From positions 2,728,001 through 2,792,000 of the forward strand of contig NC_021658.1 of the NCBI RefSeq assembly GCF_000418325.1: DNA of 64,000 nt, given 5' to 3'. Position numbers and translations under genes: made by a program. The notes beneath the pieces were generated by a model that worked only from the letters and a program-made list of their open reading frames with translations, searched no databases and was not told the origin of the DNA. The DNA is from Sorangium cellulosum So0157-2. GTDB lineage: Bacteria; Myxococcota_A; Polyangia; Polyangiales; Polyangiaceae. Positions within the stretch are counted from its first letter, which is position 1. The number at the start of each line of letters is the position of its first letter. Below, one piece after another: positions 15,777-25,664 of the stretch.

Positions 15777-18770
15777 ATGACTCGCATCCATCCGAGAGCA
15801 CACCTGTGGACCAAGGCGGCGCGGACCCTGACGGCGCTGGGCGGCCTGCTGGCCGCGACGGCGGCCCCTGCCAGCGCGCGCGCCGAGATCCTCGCTTACG
15901 ACGAGCACGACGGGGAGGTGGGCGGCGCCGTCGGCTGGGCGGACGATTGGCCCTTCGCGCGGGAGGGCGGCGAGCTCGTGCAGACCGCCAGCTACGTTCG
16001 CCGCCGGTTCGCGGCCCCGCTGTCGGCCGCGCACGCCACCCGGTGGATCGCCGTCACCGGCCGCATGGCCGCGCCCCCGGCCGGCTACGCGTACCACGTG
16101 CCCATGGGCGTCAGCTCCTGGACGACCGCCCACCAGCACCCCGGCCTCCATTTCGACACGTCGAGCCCCGCGGGCCTGCTCGCCGACGGCGCCGGCCCGA
16201 CGAGCGGCATCGCCGGGACCACGCTGCAAACGTGGCTCGCGCGGTACGTGTTCGGCCCCGCCAACGCGAACGGCCGGTACAGCGCCACCGTGAGCATCTG
16301 GGCCGGATCCGGCGCCGGCCGCCGCATCGACCCGGGGGCGCCGCCGGCCGTCGTCCGCACGCTCGCCGACACCACGCTGGACAGCCTCTATGCCGGGCAG
16401 AGCGACGCTCAGGACCTCTTCTTCGTGGAGCGCGAGAGCGTCGCCACCACGGCCCGGGAGGCGCTCGCCGCGCCCGAGCGCGACCTCTACGTGGTCGCGC
16501 ACCAGGACGACGATCTGCTCTTCATGAACCCCGACATCGCGGACTCGATCCAGGCGGGGAATTCCGTGGAGACGGTCTACGTCACCGCGGGCCTCGGCGG
16601 CAATTGCCTGGACGTGATGGGCGAGCGGGAGGCCGGGATGAAGGCCGCGTACGCGGCGATGGCCGGCCTCGCCAACAGCTGGAGCTGCGCCGAGGCCGCG
16701 GTGCTGGGCAAGGATCTCGTGCGCTGCGCGCTCGACGGGAGCGCCGGCCGCGTCGGGCTCGTGTTCCTGCGGCTCCCCTCGTCCCCGGACACGGCGCTCC
16801 TGAGCGACCTCTGGAACGGGGGCGCGCCGACCTTGACGCGCGTCGACCGCACCGGCGACGAATGCGACTACAGATGCGCCACCGGCGACGCCGCCGACGA
16901 CGCGTGCGACGACCCCGATGACGAGCTCCCCTCCGACGAGCTCCCCGTCGATTACACCCGCGAGGAGCTCATCGGCGTCCTCGCTCGCCTGATGTCCGAT
17001 TTCCGCGCGAGCCGCGTCGGCACGCTGAACAGCGACCACGGCCACGCCGGGGACCACACCGATCATTACCACACGTCGCTGTTCGCGTTCGCCGCGCAGC
17101 AGGCCTACGCCGCGGGGCACGCGCTCCAGACCTACCGGGGCTACGACATGTCCAACGAGCAGGCGAACGTCTCCGACGAGGAGTTCGACATCACCTGGGA
17201 CGCGTTCCGGTGGTATGCGCAATGCGACCGATTCACCTGCACGGACATGAGCGCGTGCGGCACCGGGACCACCTGCGAACCGGACAACTCGAACTATCGC
17301 GCCTGGGCGCGCCGCCGGTACGTGGCCTCGGCGATCGCGGGCGTCTCGGGCCGCCTCGGCGCGCTGGGGGGCAAATGCCTCGCGGCCGCGGGCGCGTCGA
17401 GCGGCGCGCCCGTGGTCCTCGCCGATTGCTCCATGGCCGCGGCGCAGCAATGGACCGTCGCGGAGGACCGCATCGGCGGCCCCGGCGGCCGCTGCCTCGG
17501 CGTCGCCGGCGGCAGCGCGTCGAACGGCGCGCCCGTGGTGCTCGAGAGCTGCGCCGGCACGAGAGGCCAGGCGTGGACGATGCTGGACGGCGGGCAGATC
17601 CGCGGCCTCCAGGGGAGGTGCCTCGCGGTCGCCGGCGGCAACGCCGCGAACGGCACGCCGGTGCAGATGGTCGACTGCAATGGCGCCGAGGCGCAGCGGT
17701 TCGCGATCCAGCTCTCGGCGCCCACCCGCTGGTCGTACGGCAACGATTTCTCCGACGCCCAGATCGGCACGAGCCAGTCCTACACCCGCACGGTCCGGCT
17801 CGGCGACGTGAACGGCGACGGCAAGGCCGACGCGTGCGTGCGGCGCGCCGACGGCGTGTATTGCGCGCGCAGCAACGGCGCGGGCGGGTTCCTCCCCGCG
17901 CAGCGGTACACGACGGAGTTCTCCGATGCGAACGGCTGGCAGCCGGCGCACTACGGCAACACGATCCAGCTCGCCGACATCGACGGCGACGGCAAGGCCG
18001 ACCTCTGCGGCCGCGGCGCCTGGGGCATCCTCTGCCAGGTCGCGAACGCCGCCGGCGACGCGTTCGTGGCCTCCGGCGGCGGCTGGTGGACGTACAGCTT
18101 CTCCGACGCGGAGGGGTTCGACGACGCGCCGAGCTATTACCGCTCGATCCACCTCGCCGACGTGGACGCCGACGGCTACGCCGACGTGTGCGGCCGCGGC
18201 GCCGACGGCCTGCGCTGCGCGATCAACACGACCGCCGGGAGCTTCGGATCGGCGGCGCTCTGGCTCGCCGAGATGTCCGACGCGAACGGCTGGCTCCCCG
18301 AGCAGTACGGCGCCACGATCCAGCTCGGCGACATCGACGGCGACGGCGCGGCGGACGCCTGCGGCCGCGGGCCGTCGGGCGTTGTGTGCGCGGTGGCGAG
18401 CGCTTCCGGCGCCGGGTTCGCGCGGCCGCACGTCTGGTCGTACAGCCGCGGGGGCGCGCCGGATTACGGCGACGGGTCGGAGTTCGACGCGGCGCCGAGC
18501 CACTGGGGGAGCCTCGGCCTCGGCGACGTCGACGGCGACGGCGACGCCGACCTCTGCGGCCGCGGCGCCTCCGGCGCGCTGTGCGCCCTGTCGAACCGCC
18601 TCGGCTTCGGCGCGGCGCGCCCCGCGTCGATCGGCGCCTTCGGCGATGCCCAGGGGTGGCTCGCCGCGCGGTACGGCGCGACGGTGCAGCCCGGCGACGT
18701 CGACGGCGACGGCCGCGCCGACCTGTGCGGCCGCGCGTCGGACGGCCTCTGGTGCGCGCTCGCGCCGTGA
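15777..18770 (+). CDS. Secreted PIG-L/LmbE-type deacetylase with ricin-B lectin and FG-GAP repeats
   Basis: A 997-residue exported protein with a signal peptide ending near ASARA. After an N-terminal beta domain of about 190 residues comes a PIG-L (LmbE-like) N-acetyl-sugar deacetylase domain: VVAHQDDDLLFMNP (the AHxDD zinc motif) and GDHTDHYHTS, the second metal-binding block. Then a ricin-B lectin domain with three repeats ending in QQWTV, QAWTM and QRFAI, and finally about five FG-GAP/VCBS-like repeats with GDVNGDGKADAC and GDVDGDGDADLC calcium-binding loops. It probably binds and deacetylates extracellular polysaccharide. The ATG at 15777 follows GAGGAG by 8 bases. Antisense long frames here are composition artefacts. 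Confidence 0.9.
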   Translation: MTRIHPRAHLWTKAARTLTALGGLLAATAAPASARAEILAYDEHDGEVGGAVGWADDWPFAREGGELVQTASYVRRRFAAPLSAAHATRWIAVTGRMAAPPAGYAYHVPMGVSSWTTAHQHPGLHFDTSSPAGLLADGAGPTSGIAGTTLQTWLARYVFGPANANGRYSATVSIWAGSGAGRRIDPGAPPAVVRTLADTTLDSLYAGQSDAQDLFFVERESVATTAREALAAPERDLYVVAHQDDDLLFMNPDIADSIQAGNSVETVYVTAGLGGNCLDVMGEREAGMKAAYAAMAGLANSWSCAEAAVLGKDLVRCALDGSAGRVGLVFLRLPSSPDTALLSDLWNGGAPTLTRVDRTGDECDYRCATGDAADDACDDPDDELPSDELPVDYTREELIGVLARLMSDFRASRVGTLNSDHGHAGDHTDHYHTSLFAFAAQQAYAAGHALQTYRGYDMSNEQANVSDEEFDITWDAFRWYAQCDRFTCTDMSACGTGTTCEPDNSNYRAWARRRYVASAIAGVSGRLGALGGKCLAAAGASSGAPVVLADCSMAAAQQWTVAEDRIGGPGGRCLGVAGGSASNGAPVVLESCAGTRGQAWTMLDGGQIRGLQGRCLAVAGGNAANGTPVQMVDCNGAEAQRFAIQLSAPTRWSYGNDFSDAQIGTSQSYTRTVRLGDVNGDGKADACVRRADGVYCARSNGAGGFLPAQRYTTEFSDANGWQPAHYGNTIQLADIDGDGKADLCGRGAWGILCQVANAAGDAFVASGGGWWTYSFSDAEGFDDAPSYYRSIHLADVDADGYADVCGRGADGLRCAINTTAGSFGSAALWLAEMSDANGWLPEQYGATIQLGDIDGDGAADACGRGPSGVVCAVASASGAGFARPHVWSYSRGGAPDYGDGSEFDAAPSHWGSLGLGDVDGDGDADLCGRGASGALCALSNRLGFGAARPASIGAFGDAQGWLAARYGATVQPGDVDGDGRADLCGRASDGLWCALAP

Positions 18771-18908
18771 AGCCGTGACGGCGGTCGGGCCGCGTGTTCC
18801 GGCGCCGCGTCGATCCTCTCTCCACGGCGTGGACCTGCGGCGCCGCCGCGGGACGGCGGGATCGCCGACCGCGGGACGTCGGCGGACGGTGATATCCTCG
18901 GCGCCACG

Positions 18909-19529
18909 ATGTCCCTCGACCGAGAGCACCTCGAGCGCGAGGTCCGCGAGCGCTGCGAGAGCGGCGCCGTCGCGCGGGCCGCCGAGCTCGCCATCCGCGG
19001 CTACGGGCCCGAGATCCTCGGCTTCCTGACCGCGCTCCTCCGCCGCGAGGAGGACCCCGACGACGTCTTCTCGGTGTGGTGCGAGCGCCTCCTGCGCGGG
19101 CTGCCGACCTTCGCGTGGGAGTGCTCGCTCCGCACCTTCGCGTACACGATCGCGCGGAACGCGGCGAAGAACCACGCCCGCGACAGGCGCGCCCGCGAGC
19201 GGCGGGTGCGCCCCTCGCTCGGGACGACGGAGCTGAGCGCGATCGAGCAGCAGGTGCGCACCGAGACGCGGCCCTACCTGCGCACCGACGCGAAGGACAA
19301 GCTCATGGAGCTGCGCGAGGCGCTGCCGCCGGACGATCGGATGTTGCTCGTGCTGCGCCTCGACAAGGGGCTGGAGTGGAAGGACGTGGCGCGGGTGATG
19401 CTCGGCGAAGACGCGGCGGACGAGGCCGCGCTGAAGCGGGAGGCGCAGCGGCTGCGCAAGCGCTTTCAGATCGTGAAGGACCATCTCGTCGAGGCGGGCC
19501 GGCGCGCGGGGCTGCTCGGCGAGGGGTGA
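18909..19529 (+). CDS. RNA polymerase sigma-70 family factor, ECF-like
   Basis: A 206-residue sigma factor. Region 2 is visible as REEDPDDVFSVWCERLLRGL, then TFAWECSLRTFAYTIARNAAKNHARD, which covers the core-binding and -10-reading helices. Region 4 follows: LREALPPDDRMLLVLRLDKGLEWKDVARVM, then a helix rich in Arg/Lys. The helix-turn-helix has an insertion (LGEDAADEAALKRE) compared with textbook ECF factors, as in several myxobacterial groups. No anti-sigma gene is adjacent: upstream is the secreted deacetylase on the same strand (138 bases), downstream a convergent gene. The regulon is unknown. Confidence 0.88.
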   Translation: MSLDREHLEREVRERCESGAVARAAELAIRGYGPEILGFLTALLRREEDPDDVFSVWCERLLRGLPTFAWECSLRTFAYTIARNAAKNHARDRRARERRVRPSLGTTELSAIEQQVRTETRPYLRTDAKDKLMELREALPPDDRMLLVLRLDKGLEWKDVARVMLGEDAADEAALKREAQRLRKRFQIVKDHLVEAGRRAGLLGEG

Positions 19530-19548
19530 CGCGCTCGGCCCGCGGGCG

Positions 19549-20811
19549 CTACCACGCGCCGAGCGCGCCGCCGTGGGCGCCCGCGGCGACGCGCTCGGCG
19601 CCGTCCTCGCCGAGGCAGCCGGCCGTCAGCGCCGGCGAGCCGGCGCCCGGGTGAAAGTCGCCCGCGAGCAGGTCCGCGAAGATCGGGTCGGCCTCGATGT
19701 TCCCGTCCTGACCGGGCACGATCACGTTGCCCAGCCGCTCGTTCCCGAAGAGCACGTTGCACCGCACGCGCCCGCGCTGCACGTGCTCCTGCTCGAGCGC
19801 GGCGCCGTTCGCGACGATCACGTTGTTGAGGACGTCGAGCTCCGCGGCGCCCGCGGCGATCGCGTGATCGCGGTTCTCGTAGAACACGTTCTGGGCGACG
19901 ACCGCGTGATCCTGCAGGTGGCTCCCCACGAAGCCATGCCCGTTACCGATGAACACGTTGTTGCGGATCACGGCGAGCGCGTGGAAGTAGAGCATCACGC
20001 CGACCTCGTTGCCCTCGATGATGTTCTGCGTGAGGAGCAGCGACGGACGCGCGCAGTCTTCCCAGTTATCGCCGCTGTGGCCGTCCGCGTAGACGGCCGC
20101 GGAGTACCAGTCGCCCGAGCAATTCAGCACGTCGCGCGAGCAGTCCCCCGCCGATCCCACGTTCCGCAGCCTGAAGCCCCGGACGACGGCGTTCTGGGCG
20201 CCGGTGTAGTCGATGAGGTTCTCGCTCAGCCCCTGGCCGTCGAGCACCGTCGTCGTCGCGCCCGCGCCGACCAGCTTCACGCCCGAGCGCAGGCGGAGGT
20301 GCTCGTGGTACTCCCCCGGCTGGACGAAGACGGTATCGCCATACGCCGCGGCGTCGATGGCCGCCTGGATGCTCGGGTAGGCGTCCGGCACCACGAGCAC
20401 GCGCTCCTCGCCCGGGATCGGGAGCGAGCACCCCGCCGTGCCCGTGCTCGCGTCCAGCACCTCGCCGCCCTCGTCGAGCGCCACCGCGGACGCGAGCGCC
20501 GCGTCGCCGGTGGCCAGCGTGATGATCGGGCCCGTCGCGCTCTCGACGTCCAGCACCGCCGGGGCGTCCGAGGTCACGACCAAGCTGTCGACGGTCACGC
20601 GCTCGCCGCCGGGCACGCGGAGCCGCAGCGCGGAGGGCGCGCCCTGCGCCGATCCATCGGTGCCGCCCGGCGCGTCGTCCGGCCAGCTCGCCCCGCCAGG
20701 CGGCTCGGGGATCGAGGGCCCCTTGGGATCCCCTCCTGTCGAGACCTCCGTCCCACACGCCATGATCCACATCGTGGCGCAGAGCACTCCGAAGCGAGAG
20801 ATGGTGTTCAT
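19549..20811 (-). CDS. Lipoprotein with right-handed parallel beta-helix repeats
   Basis: About 420 residues. The signal MNTISRFGVLCATMWIMAC ends in a lipobox Cys. After a low-complexity linker and a small beta domain, residues from about 140 on form a pectate-lyase-like beta helix: PSIQAAIDAAAYGDTVFVQP begins the typical 'parallel beta-helix' family, and short repeats such as LLLTQNIIEGNEVGV, AVIRNNVFIGNGHGF and AVVAQNVFYENRDHA follow. Such folds bind or cut polysaccharides; catalytic residues are not obvious, so binding is as likely as lysis. An upstream in-frame ATG at 20835 has a fair ribosome site but would put acidic residues in front of the signal, so 20811 is preferred. Confidence 0.85.
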   Translation of the reverse strand: MNTISRFGVLCATMWIMACGTEVSTGGDPKGPSIPEPPGGASWPDDAPGGTDGSAQGAPSALRLRVPGGERVTVDSLVVTSDAPAVLDVESATGPIITLATGDAALASAVALDEGGEVLDASTGTAGCSLPIPGEERVLVVPDAYPSIQAAIDAAAYGDTVFVQPGEYHEHLRLRSGVKLVGAGATTTVLDGQGLSENLIDYTGAQNAVVRGFRLRNVGSAGDCSRDVLNCSGDWYSAAVYADGHSGDNWEDCARPSLLLTQNIIEGNEVGVMLYFHALAVIRNNVFIGNGHGFVGSHLQDHAVVAQNVFYENRDHAIAAGAAELDVLNNVIVANGAALEQEHVQRGRVRCNVLFGNERLGNVIVPGQDGNIEADPIFADLLAGDFHPGAGSPALTAGCLGEDGAERVAAGAHGGALGAW

Positions 20812-20949
20812 GGCGGTGAGCTCGGCAAACGCCATGCCGCTCCGCTGAAGGAGAGAGCGACGGCTTCGGCCGCGATCCAGGAGCGGCGTGTGTCATGCCG
20901 AGCCACGCGCCGGACGACGCTGACAGCCGCCGCGAGCGCGCGGGAGCGG

Positions 20950-21612
20950 CTACCGCTTCGATCCGGCGGCGTCGAAGCGCGGGACCTCCGGGAGCTCCGG
21001 GGCGTCGAGCCCCGCGAACGGATCGCGCCAGGCGTCGAGCTGCAACAGGCGCGCGTGCCAGGCCGCGACGTGCGGGTAGTCCGACAGCGGCAGCCCGGCG
21101 AGATCCGCGAACGGGAGCACCGACGCCATGCGAAAGTCCGCGTACGAAGCCGCGCTCCCGACGAGCCAGTCCCTGCCGCTCAGGACCTTGTCGAGCAGCG
21201 TCGCCGCTTCGGCGAACCCCGAGAGCCCCTCGGCCACGAGGTCGTCGCGGATGGGACCGAGCCCGTAGCGCTGCTTCGTCACGCGCTCGAAGTGGACCTT
21301 GTCGCACGCCGCGACGAAGTTGTGCGTGCCCCAGCTCAACCAGCGGATCATCTCCGGTTGTGCGGCGCCCGTGCGCCAGAAGTCCGAGCCCGTGAGCTGC
21401 GAGAGGCGGCACGCGATCGCGTCCGTCTCCCAGAGCGACTGGTCCCCCTCGACCAGGATGGGCAGGCGCAGGTTCGGGTTCAGCGCGCGAAACTTCTCCT
21501 GCTGTGACGGGTCGAGAGGCGCCGCGTGGATGTATTCCACGGGTGCATCGAGGTGGCGCGCCACGGCGACGGCGACGCGTGGATTCAAGTTCCGGCTGAA
21601 GTAGAGTTTCAT
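20950..21612 (-). CDS. Glutathione S-transferase family protein
   Basis: A 220-residue cytosolic GST. The N-terminal thioredoxin-like domain reads MKLYFSRNLNPRVAVAVARHL, with LRLPILVEGDQSLWETDAIA holding the cis-Pro (LPIL) and the glutathione gamma-Glu-binding ET/ESxAI block. The helical C-terminal domain includes LSGRDWLVGSAASYADFRMA, the conserved N-capping motif with Asp. The substrate is not predictable. The start at 21612 has AGGAG 10 bases upstream; a longer frame to 21795 is not supported. It lies between the beta-helix lipoprotein and the kinase-ATPase gene, all on the minus strand, but gaps of more than 100 bases do not suggest one operon. Confidence 0.92.
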   Translation of the reverse strand: MKLYFSRNLNPRVAVAVARHLDAPVEYIHAAPLDPSQQEKFRALNPNLRLPILVEGDQSLWETDAIACRLSQLTGSDFWRTGAAQPEMIRWLSWGTHNFVAACDKVHFERVTKQRYGLGPIRDDLVAEGLSGFAEAATLLDKVLSGRDWLVGSAASYADFRMASVLPFADLAGLPLSDYPHVAAWHARLLQLDAWRDPFAGLDAPELPEVPRFDAAGSKR

Positions 21613-21734
21613 GGATCGTCCGCTCCTGTGGGCTGGCTCTATGCGCCGATGACGTGCCGGCGCTGCAGTGTCTGGCTTGAAGCCCGTTCGTCGCTCGAAG
21701 GGGAACGCACGAGGCCTCGCAAGTGCGTTCGGCG

Positions 21735-22690
21735 CTAGCCCCCCAGCGTGGCGGCGAACCGCTCGGGGCGCCGCACGCCGCGGGCCTCCATCCACGCGTC
21801 CGCCGCGGCGACGAGCGCGCGCCCCTCGTCGCCGCCGAGCCAGACCCCCCGCGCGCGGCGCGCGGCGGCCGCCAGGAGGGCGGCGCCCAGCCGGTCGAGC
21901 GCGGCCTCGGCGCCGCGCATGCGCTCGGCGGCCTCGGCCGCGCGGCCGCGCTGCGCGGCGACGCTGGCCCGGATCATCGCGGCGACGGGCGGGCCCCAGA
22001 AGACGTCGCGCCGATCGAGCGCGCGCGCGTCGGCGAGGGCGAGGGCCCGCAACGCGACCGCCCGCGCGGAGCCGCGCGCGGCGACCGCGAGGGACGCGAG
22101 GGCGCGCAGGTAGTGGAGCTCGCCCCGCACCAGCGGGATCGCGACCATGCCGGAGCCGAGGAGCGGCGGCGTCGCCGCCAGGACGAAGCGCAGCGCCGCG
22201 GCCGCGTCGCCCTCGTAGAGCGCGATCCGCCCGCGGGCGAGGACCTCGCGGAAGTGCTGGAGGTGGTAGCCGGCGCGCGACCAGCGCTCCATGGCGGCGT
22301 CCACCGCGGCGCGCGCCGAGGTCGGCCGATCGGCGGCGAGGTCGAGCAGGTACGCGCCGTTGAGGCGGATCATGGTCTCGCGGTAGCGGTCGCCGCGCTC
22401 GCGCGCCTCGGCGAGGAGCTCGGCCGTGATCGCCGCGAGGCCGGGGATCTTGCCCTGGAGCCAGAGCACCGTCGCCAGGAGCGCGTGCGCGAAGCTCCCG
22501 CCGCTCCCGCTCTCGCCGCCGTGCGCCCCGAGCGCCGCGCTGCTCCGCCCGAGGAGCACCTCGGCCCGCTCGATCTCGCCGCGGGCGAACGCGGTCACGC
22601 CCTCGGCCAGCAGGTGGAAGTTGCGCGCCTCCGGGCGCGGCGAGCGCGCGGCCACCCGCTCGAGGAGCGCCAGCAACGCGGCGGCGCGCC
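21735..22690 (-). pseudogene. C-terminal TPR part of the PknK-like kinase-ATPase, in a shifted frame
   Basis: Continues the protein encoded upstream (22595-25555) in the -1 frame. It begins with RRAAALLALLERVAARSP where the upstream frame degenerates, and runs about 315 residues through helical TPR-like repeats (for example RNFHLLAEGVTAFARGEIERA and EVLARGRIALYEGDAAAALRF) to a normal stop. No start codon with a ribosome site is seen for it as an independent gene. The whole would be a typical protein of about 1,270 residues. Either one base is missing in the GC-rich stretch near 22,680-22,705 (assembly error) or the gene is truly split. Confidence 0.7.
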
Positions 22691-25555
22691 GGCGCGCTGG
22701 CCGCGGAGCGCGGCGTGGATCGTCTCGAGGGTGAGCGCCCGCGCGAGGCGGTGCGGCTCGCCGGCGTCGAGCGCGAGGAGCAGGTGCCTCGCCGCGAACG
22801 GCGCGCTCTGGACGGGCGCCGTCACGGCCAGGCTCGCGGCCGCGTGGCACGCGTCCATGGCGAGCAGGTCGCGGCCCGGGATCTCGCGCTCCGCGCGCTC
22901 GCGGAACGCGAGGCCGCGGGCCCAGAGCCGCGCCCGCAGGGCGGCCGCCTGCGCGAGCGCCTCGAGCGTCGACGCCGGCCTGGAGAGCCCGAGCTCGGCC
23001 AGGACGCCGTCGAGCACCGACAGCCCTTCGTCCACGTACCCGCCCGCGAGGAGCAGCTGCATCGCCCGCAGCCGGTGGGCGAGCGCCTCGCGCGGCGGCT
23101 CGCGCGACGCGAGATCGAGGTACGCCTCCGCCGCCTCGCGCGCCCGGCCGCCGCTCGCCAGCGCGGCGGCGAGCGCGCGGCGGGCGCCGCGGGCGACCGC
23201 GGCGTCGGGCTCGCCGAGCTCGAGCGCCTCGCGCGCGAAGCGCGCCGCCCGATCGAAGGCGAGGGCCGCCTGCGCCTGCGCGGCCGCCTCGACGGCGCGA
23301 GCCGCGGCCTCCGCGTCGAGCCCGGCCCCGCGGAGGTGGTGCGCGAGCAGGGACGGCTCGGCGCCGCCCTGGCCCTCCAGCGCCCGCGCGAGGCGCAGGT
23401 GGTGCTCGCGGCGGCGCGCGCGCGGCAGCGCGGCGAGCACCGCCTCGCCGACGCGATCGTGGTACGGCAGGAGCTCCTCACGCTCGTGCGCCTCCCGCAC
23501 GCGCACGACCTGCGCGGCGACGAGCCGCGAGAGCGCCTCGGGCTCGTCCAGCGCCTCGCCCTCCGCCTCGGCCGCGCGCGCCGCGGTCCGCCGCGCGATC
23601 GGCTGCCCAGCCACCGCGACCACCTCGAGCAGCCGCCGCGCCGGCGCGGGGAGCCGCTCGATGCGCCCCGCGAGCAGCGCGGACAGGTCGGGCGCGGCGC
23701 CGCCGAGATCGCCGCTCTCCACCGCGAGGCGCGAGAGCTCGGTGATGAAGAGCGGGCTGTGGTGGGCCTCCGCCGCGATCCGCGCCGCCGCGCCGCCGGC
23801 CGCGCCCGCGCCCGCGAGCAGCGCGCCCGCGAGCGCCGCGGCGTCGGCGGGGGGCAGCTCGCCGACGTCGATCTCGTGCACGCGCACGTCCGCCGCGAGA
23901 CCTTCGCGCAGCGCCGCGAGCAGCGCGCGCAGGACGGGGCTCGTCTCGGCCTCCTCCGCGCGGTACGAGGCGACGAAGAGCAGCGGCGGCGCCGCGGGGG
24001 GGCGCAGCAGCTCGGCGAGCAGCGCGACGCTGTCGAGGTCGCCCCACTGGAGATCGTCGACCGCGAGCACCAGCGCGCGCGCCCGGCCGAGGCGCGCGCA
24101 CAGCTCGCGCAGCGCGGCGAAGGCCCGGCGCCTGCGCTCCGCGTCGTCCGGCGCCGCGCCCTCCCGCGGCGCGGCCGCCGCGATCGCCGGCACCTCCCGG
24201 AGCACCGGGAAGGCGCGCCCGAGCTCGACAACGTCGTCGGGCAGCCACGCGGCGAGGTCCTCCGGCGCCGCGCGGGCGAGGAGCCGGCCGAGCGCGTCGA
24301 CGACGCCGTCGAGCGCCTTGTACGGCACCGACTCCTGCTGAAAGCAGCGCCCCGCGAGCGGGACCGCCCCGGGCTCGCGGCCCGCCGACTCCAGGAACCG
24401 CTGCAGGAGCGCGCTCTTTCCGATCCCCGACGAGCCGCAGAGCAGCGCGACCACCGTGCGCCCCGCGCGCGCCTCGTCGAGGGCCTCGTGGAGCCGCCCG
24501 AGCTCGGCCGCGCGGCCCACGAAGGGGGCCGCCGGCGCCGGGCGCGGCGTGAGCGGCGCGCCGGCGGCCTGGCCGAGGAGCCGCGCCGCGACCTCGCGGG
24601 CCGTGGGTCGGGCCGCGGGATCGTGCGCCAGGAGCTCGCGGCAGAGGCGGTCGAGATCCTCGGGCGCGTCCCTCGCGGCCGGTCCCGGCGCGGGCGCCGC
24701 GCCGCCTCGCGCGGGCAAGCGGCCGGTGAGCGCCTGGTGGAGCATCACGCCGACGGCGTACATGTCGGCGGCCGGCCCGACCGCGAGCCCCGCGGCCTGC
24801 TCCGGCGCCATGTACCTCGGCGTCCCCGCCCGCACGGGCGCCGTGGGGGTGTTGAGATCGGCGACGAGCCCGAAGTCGAGGACCTTCACGGCGCCGGCCG
24901 CGTCGACCATCACGTTCGACGGCTTGATGTCGCGGTGGAGCTTGCCCGCGTCGTGCAGGAAGGCGAGCCCCTCGGCGATCTCCCGGAAGGCCGCGCGCAG
25001 GCGCGCCTCGTCCGGCCCTCCCTCGCCGCGCGCGTGCGTGAGCACGTCCGTGCCCGAGACGAGCTCCATGGTGAAGAACCAGCGCGCGTCGTCCCGGTGC
25101 AGCTCGTAGAGCCGGACGAGGCGCGGGTGGACGATCCCGGCCAGCGCGCGGAACTCCTGCTTGAACAGGGCGATGGCCTGCCCGTCCGGGCGCCGCAGCA
25201 CCTTGAGCGCGACGAGCGCGCCGCGCTTCCGGTCGAAGGCCTCGTACACGGTGCCGAACCCGCCGCTCCCGAGGCGCCGGCGGAGCGCGAAGCGCGGCGG
25301 ATCTTCGCCGGCGGCGAGGAAGGCGCCGCTCTCGTCGGCGTCGATGGGGGCGGCGGGGACGACCTCGGGCACGCGGGCGATCTGGCGGAGGAACGCGAGG
25401 GACGGCGAGGAAGCGGTGGAGCCGCCGCCGGAGAGGCTGCCGGCGTCGGCGGTGGCGCCGGCGGACGGCGCGGCGTCCGCCGTGACGCCGGAGGATGGCT
25501 GGGGCTCGACCGTGACGCCGGGGGGTGGCTCGGATCGGTGGTCTTCAGCGGACAA
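22595..25555 (-). CDS. PknK-like Ser/Thr kinase fused to AAA ATPase and TPR (frameshifted near the end)
   Basis: N-terminal Hanks kinase at about residues 90-335 (GSGGFGTVYEA, VALKVL, HRDIKPSNVMV, DFGLVAD, MAPEQAAG), then a STAND/AAA-type ATPase (about 345-700) with Walker A CGSSGIGKSALLQRF and Walker B LVLAVDDLQWGD, then helical repeats. This layout belongs to the PknK/multi-enzyme kinase group, in which the kinase signals to or through a large scaffold. The last about 30 codons (after LETIHAALRGQRA) read as Arg/Ser-rich nonsense because the frame shifts by one base near 22,690; the real C-terminus continues in another frame to 21,735. Upstream lies a divergent-free gap of about 110 bases to the phosphoesterase stop. 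Confidence 0.88.
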   Translation of the reverse strand: MSAEDHRSEPPPGVTVEPQPSSGVTADAAPSAGATADAGSLSGGGSTASSPSLAFLRQIARVPEVVPAAPIDADESGAFLAAGEDPPRFALRRRLGSGGFGTVYEAFDRKRGALVALKVLRRPDGQAIALFKQEFRALAGIVHPRLVRLYELHRDDARWFFTMELVSGTDVLTHARGEGGPDEARLRAAFREIAEGLAFLHDAGKLHRDIKPSNVMVDAAGAVKVLDFGLVADLNTPTAPVRAGTPRYMAPEQAAGLAVGPAADMYAVGVMLHQALTGRLPARGGAAPAPGPAARDAPEDLDRLCRELLAHDPAARPTAREVAARLLGQAAGAPLTPRPAPAAPFVGRAAELGRLHEALDEARAGRTVVALLCGSSGIGKSALLQRFLESAGREPGAVPLAGRCFQQESVPYKALDGVVDALGRLLARAAPEDLAAWLPDDVVELGRAFPVLREVPAIAAAAPREGAAPDDAERRRRAFAALRELCARLGRARALVLAVDDLQWGDLDSVALLAELLRPPAAPPLLFVASYRAEEAETSPVLRALLAALREGLAADVRVHEIDVGELPPADAAALAGALLAGAGAAGGAAARIAAEAHHSPLFITELSRLAVESGDLGGAAPDLSALLAGRIERLPAPARRLLEVVAVAGQPIARRTAARAAEAEGEALDEPEALSRLVAAQVVRVREAHEREELLPYHDRVGEAVLAALPRARRREHHLRLARALEGQGGAEPSLLAHHLRGAGLDAEAAARAVEAAAQAQAALAFDRAARFAREALELGEPDAAVARGARRALAAALASGGRAREAAEAYLDLASREPPREALAHRLRAMQLLLAGGYVDEGLSVLDGVLAELGLSRPASTLEALAQAAALRARLWARGLAFRERAEREIPGRDLLAMDACHAAASLAVTAPVQSAPFAARHLLLALDAGEPHRLARALTLETIHAALRGQRAGAPPRCWRSSSGWPRARRARRRATSTCWPRA

Positions 25556-25664
25556 GCAGGGGCTCCTGGGGGAGGAGCATACCGCGGGCGCGCTTCACGA
25601 TGCAGGCGCCGCCGGCGCGAGCGCGGGCGTGAGGAGGCGGTCTCGCCGCCTCACGCCGGGCGCT

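Noticed and set aside
13977-19484. A minus-strand open frame of about 1,835 codons
   Set aside because: Only the last 464 codons code for the Cys-rich lipoprotein. The rest lies antisense to the deacetylase and sigma-factor genes, whose domains are clear, and reads as Arg/Ala/Val-rich filler.
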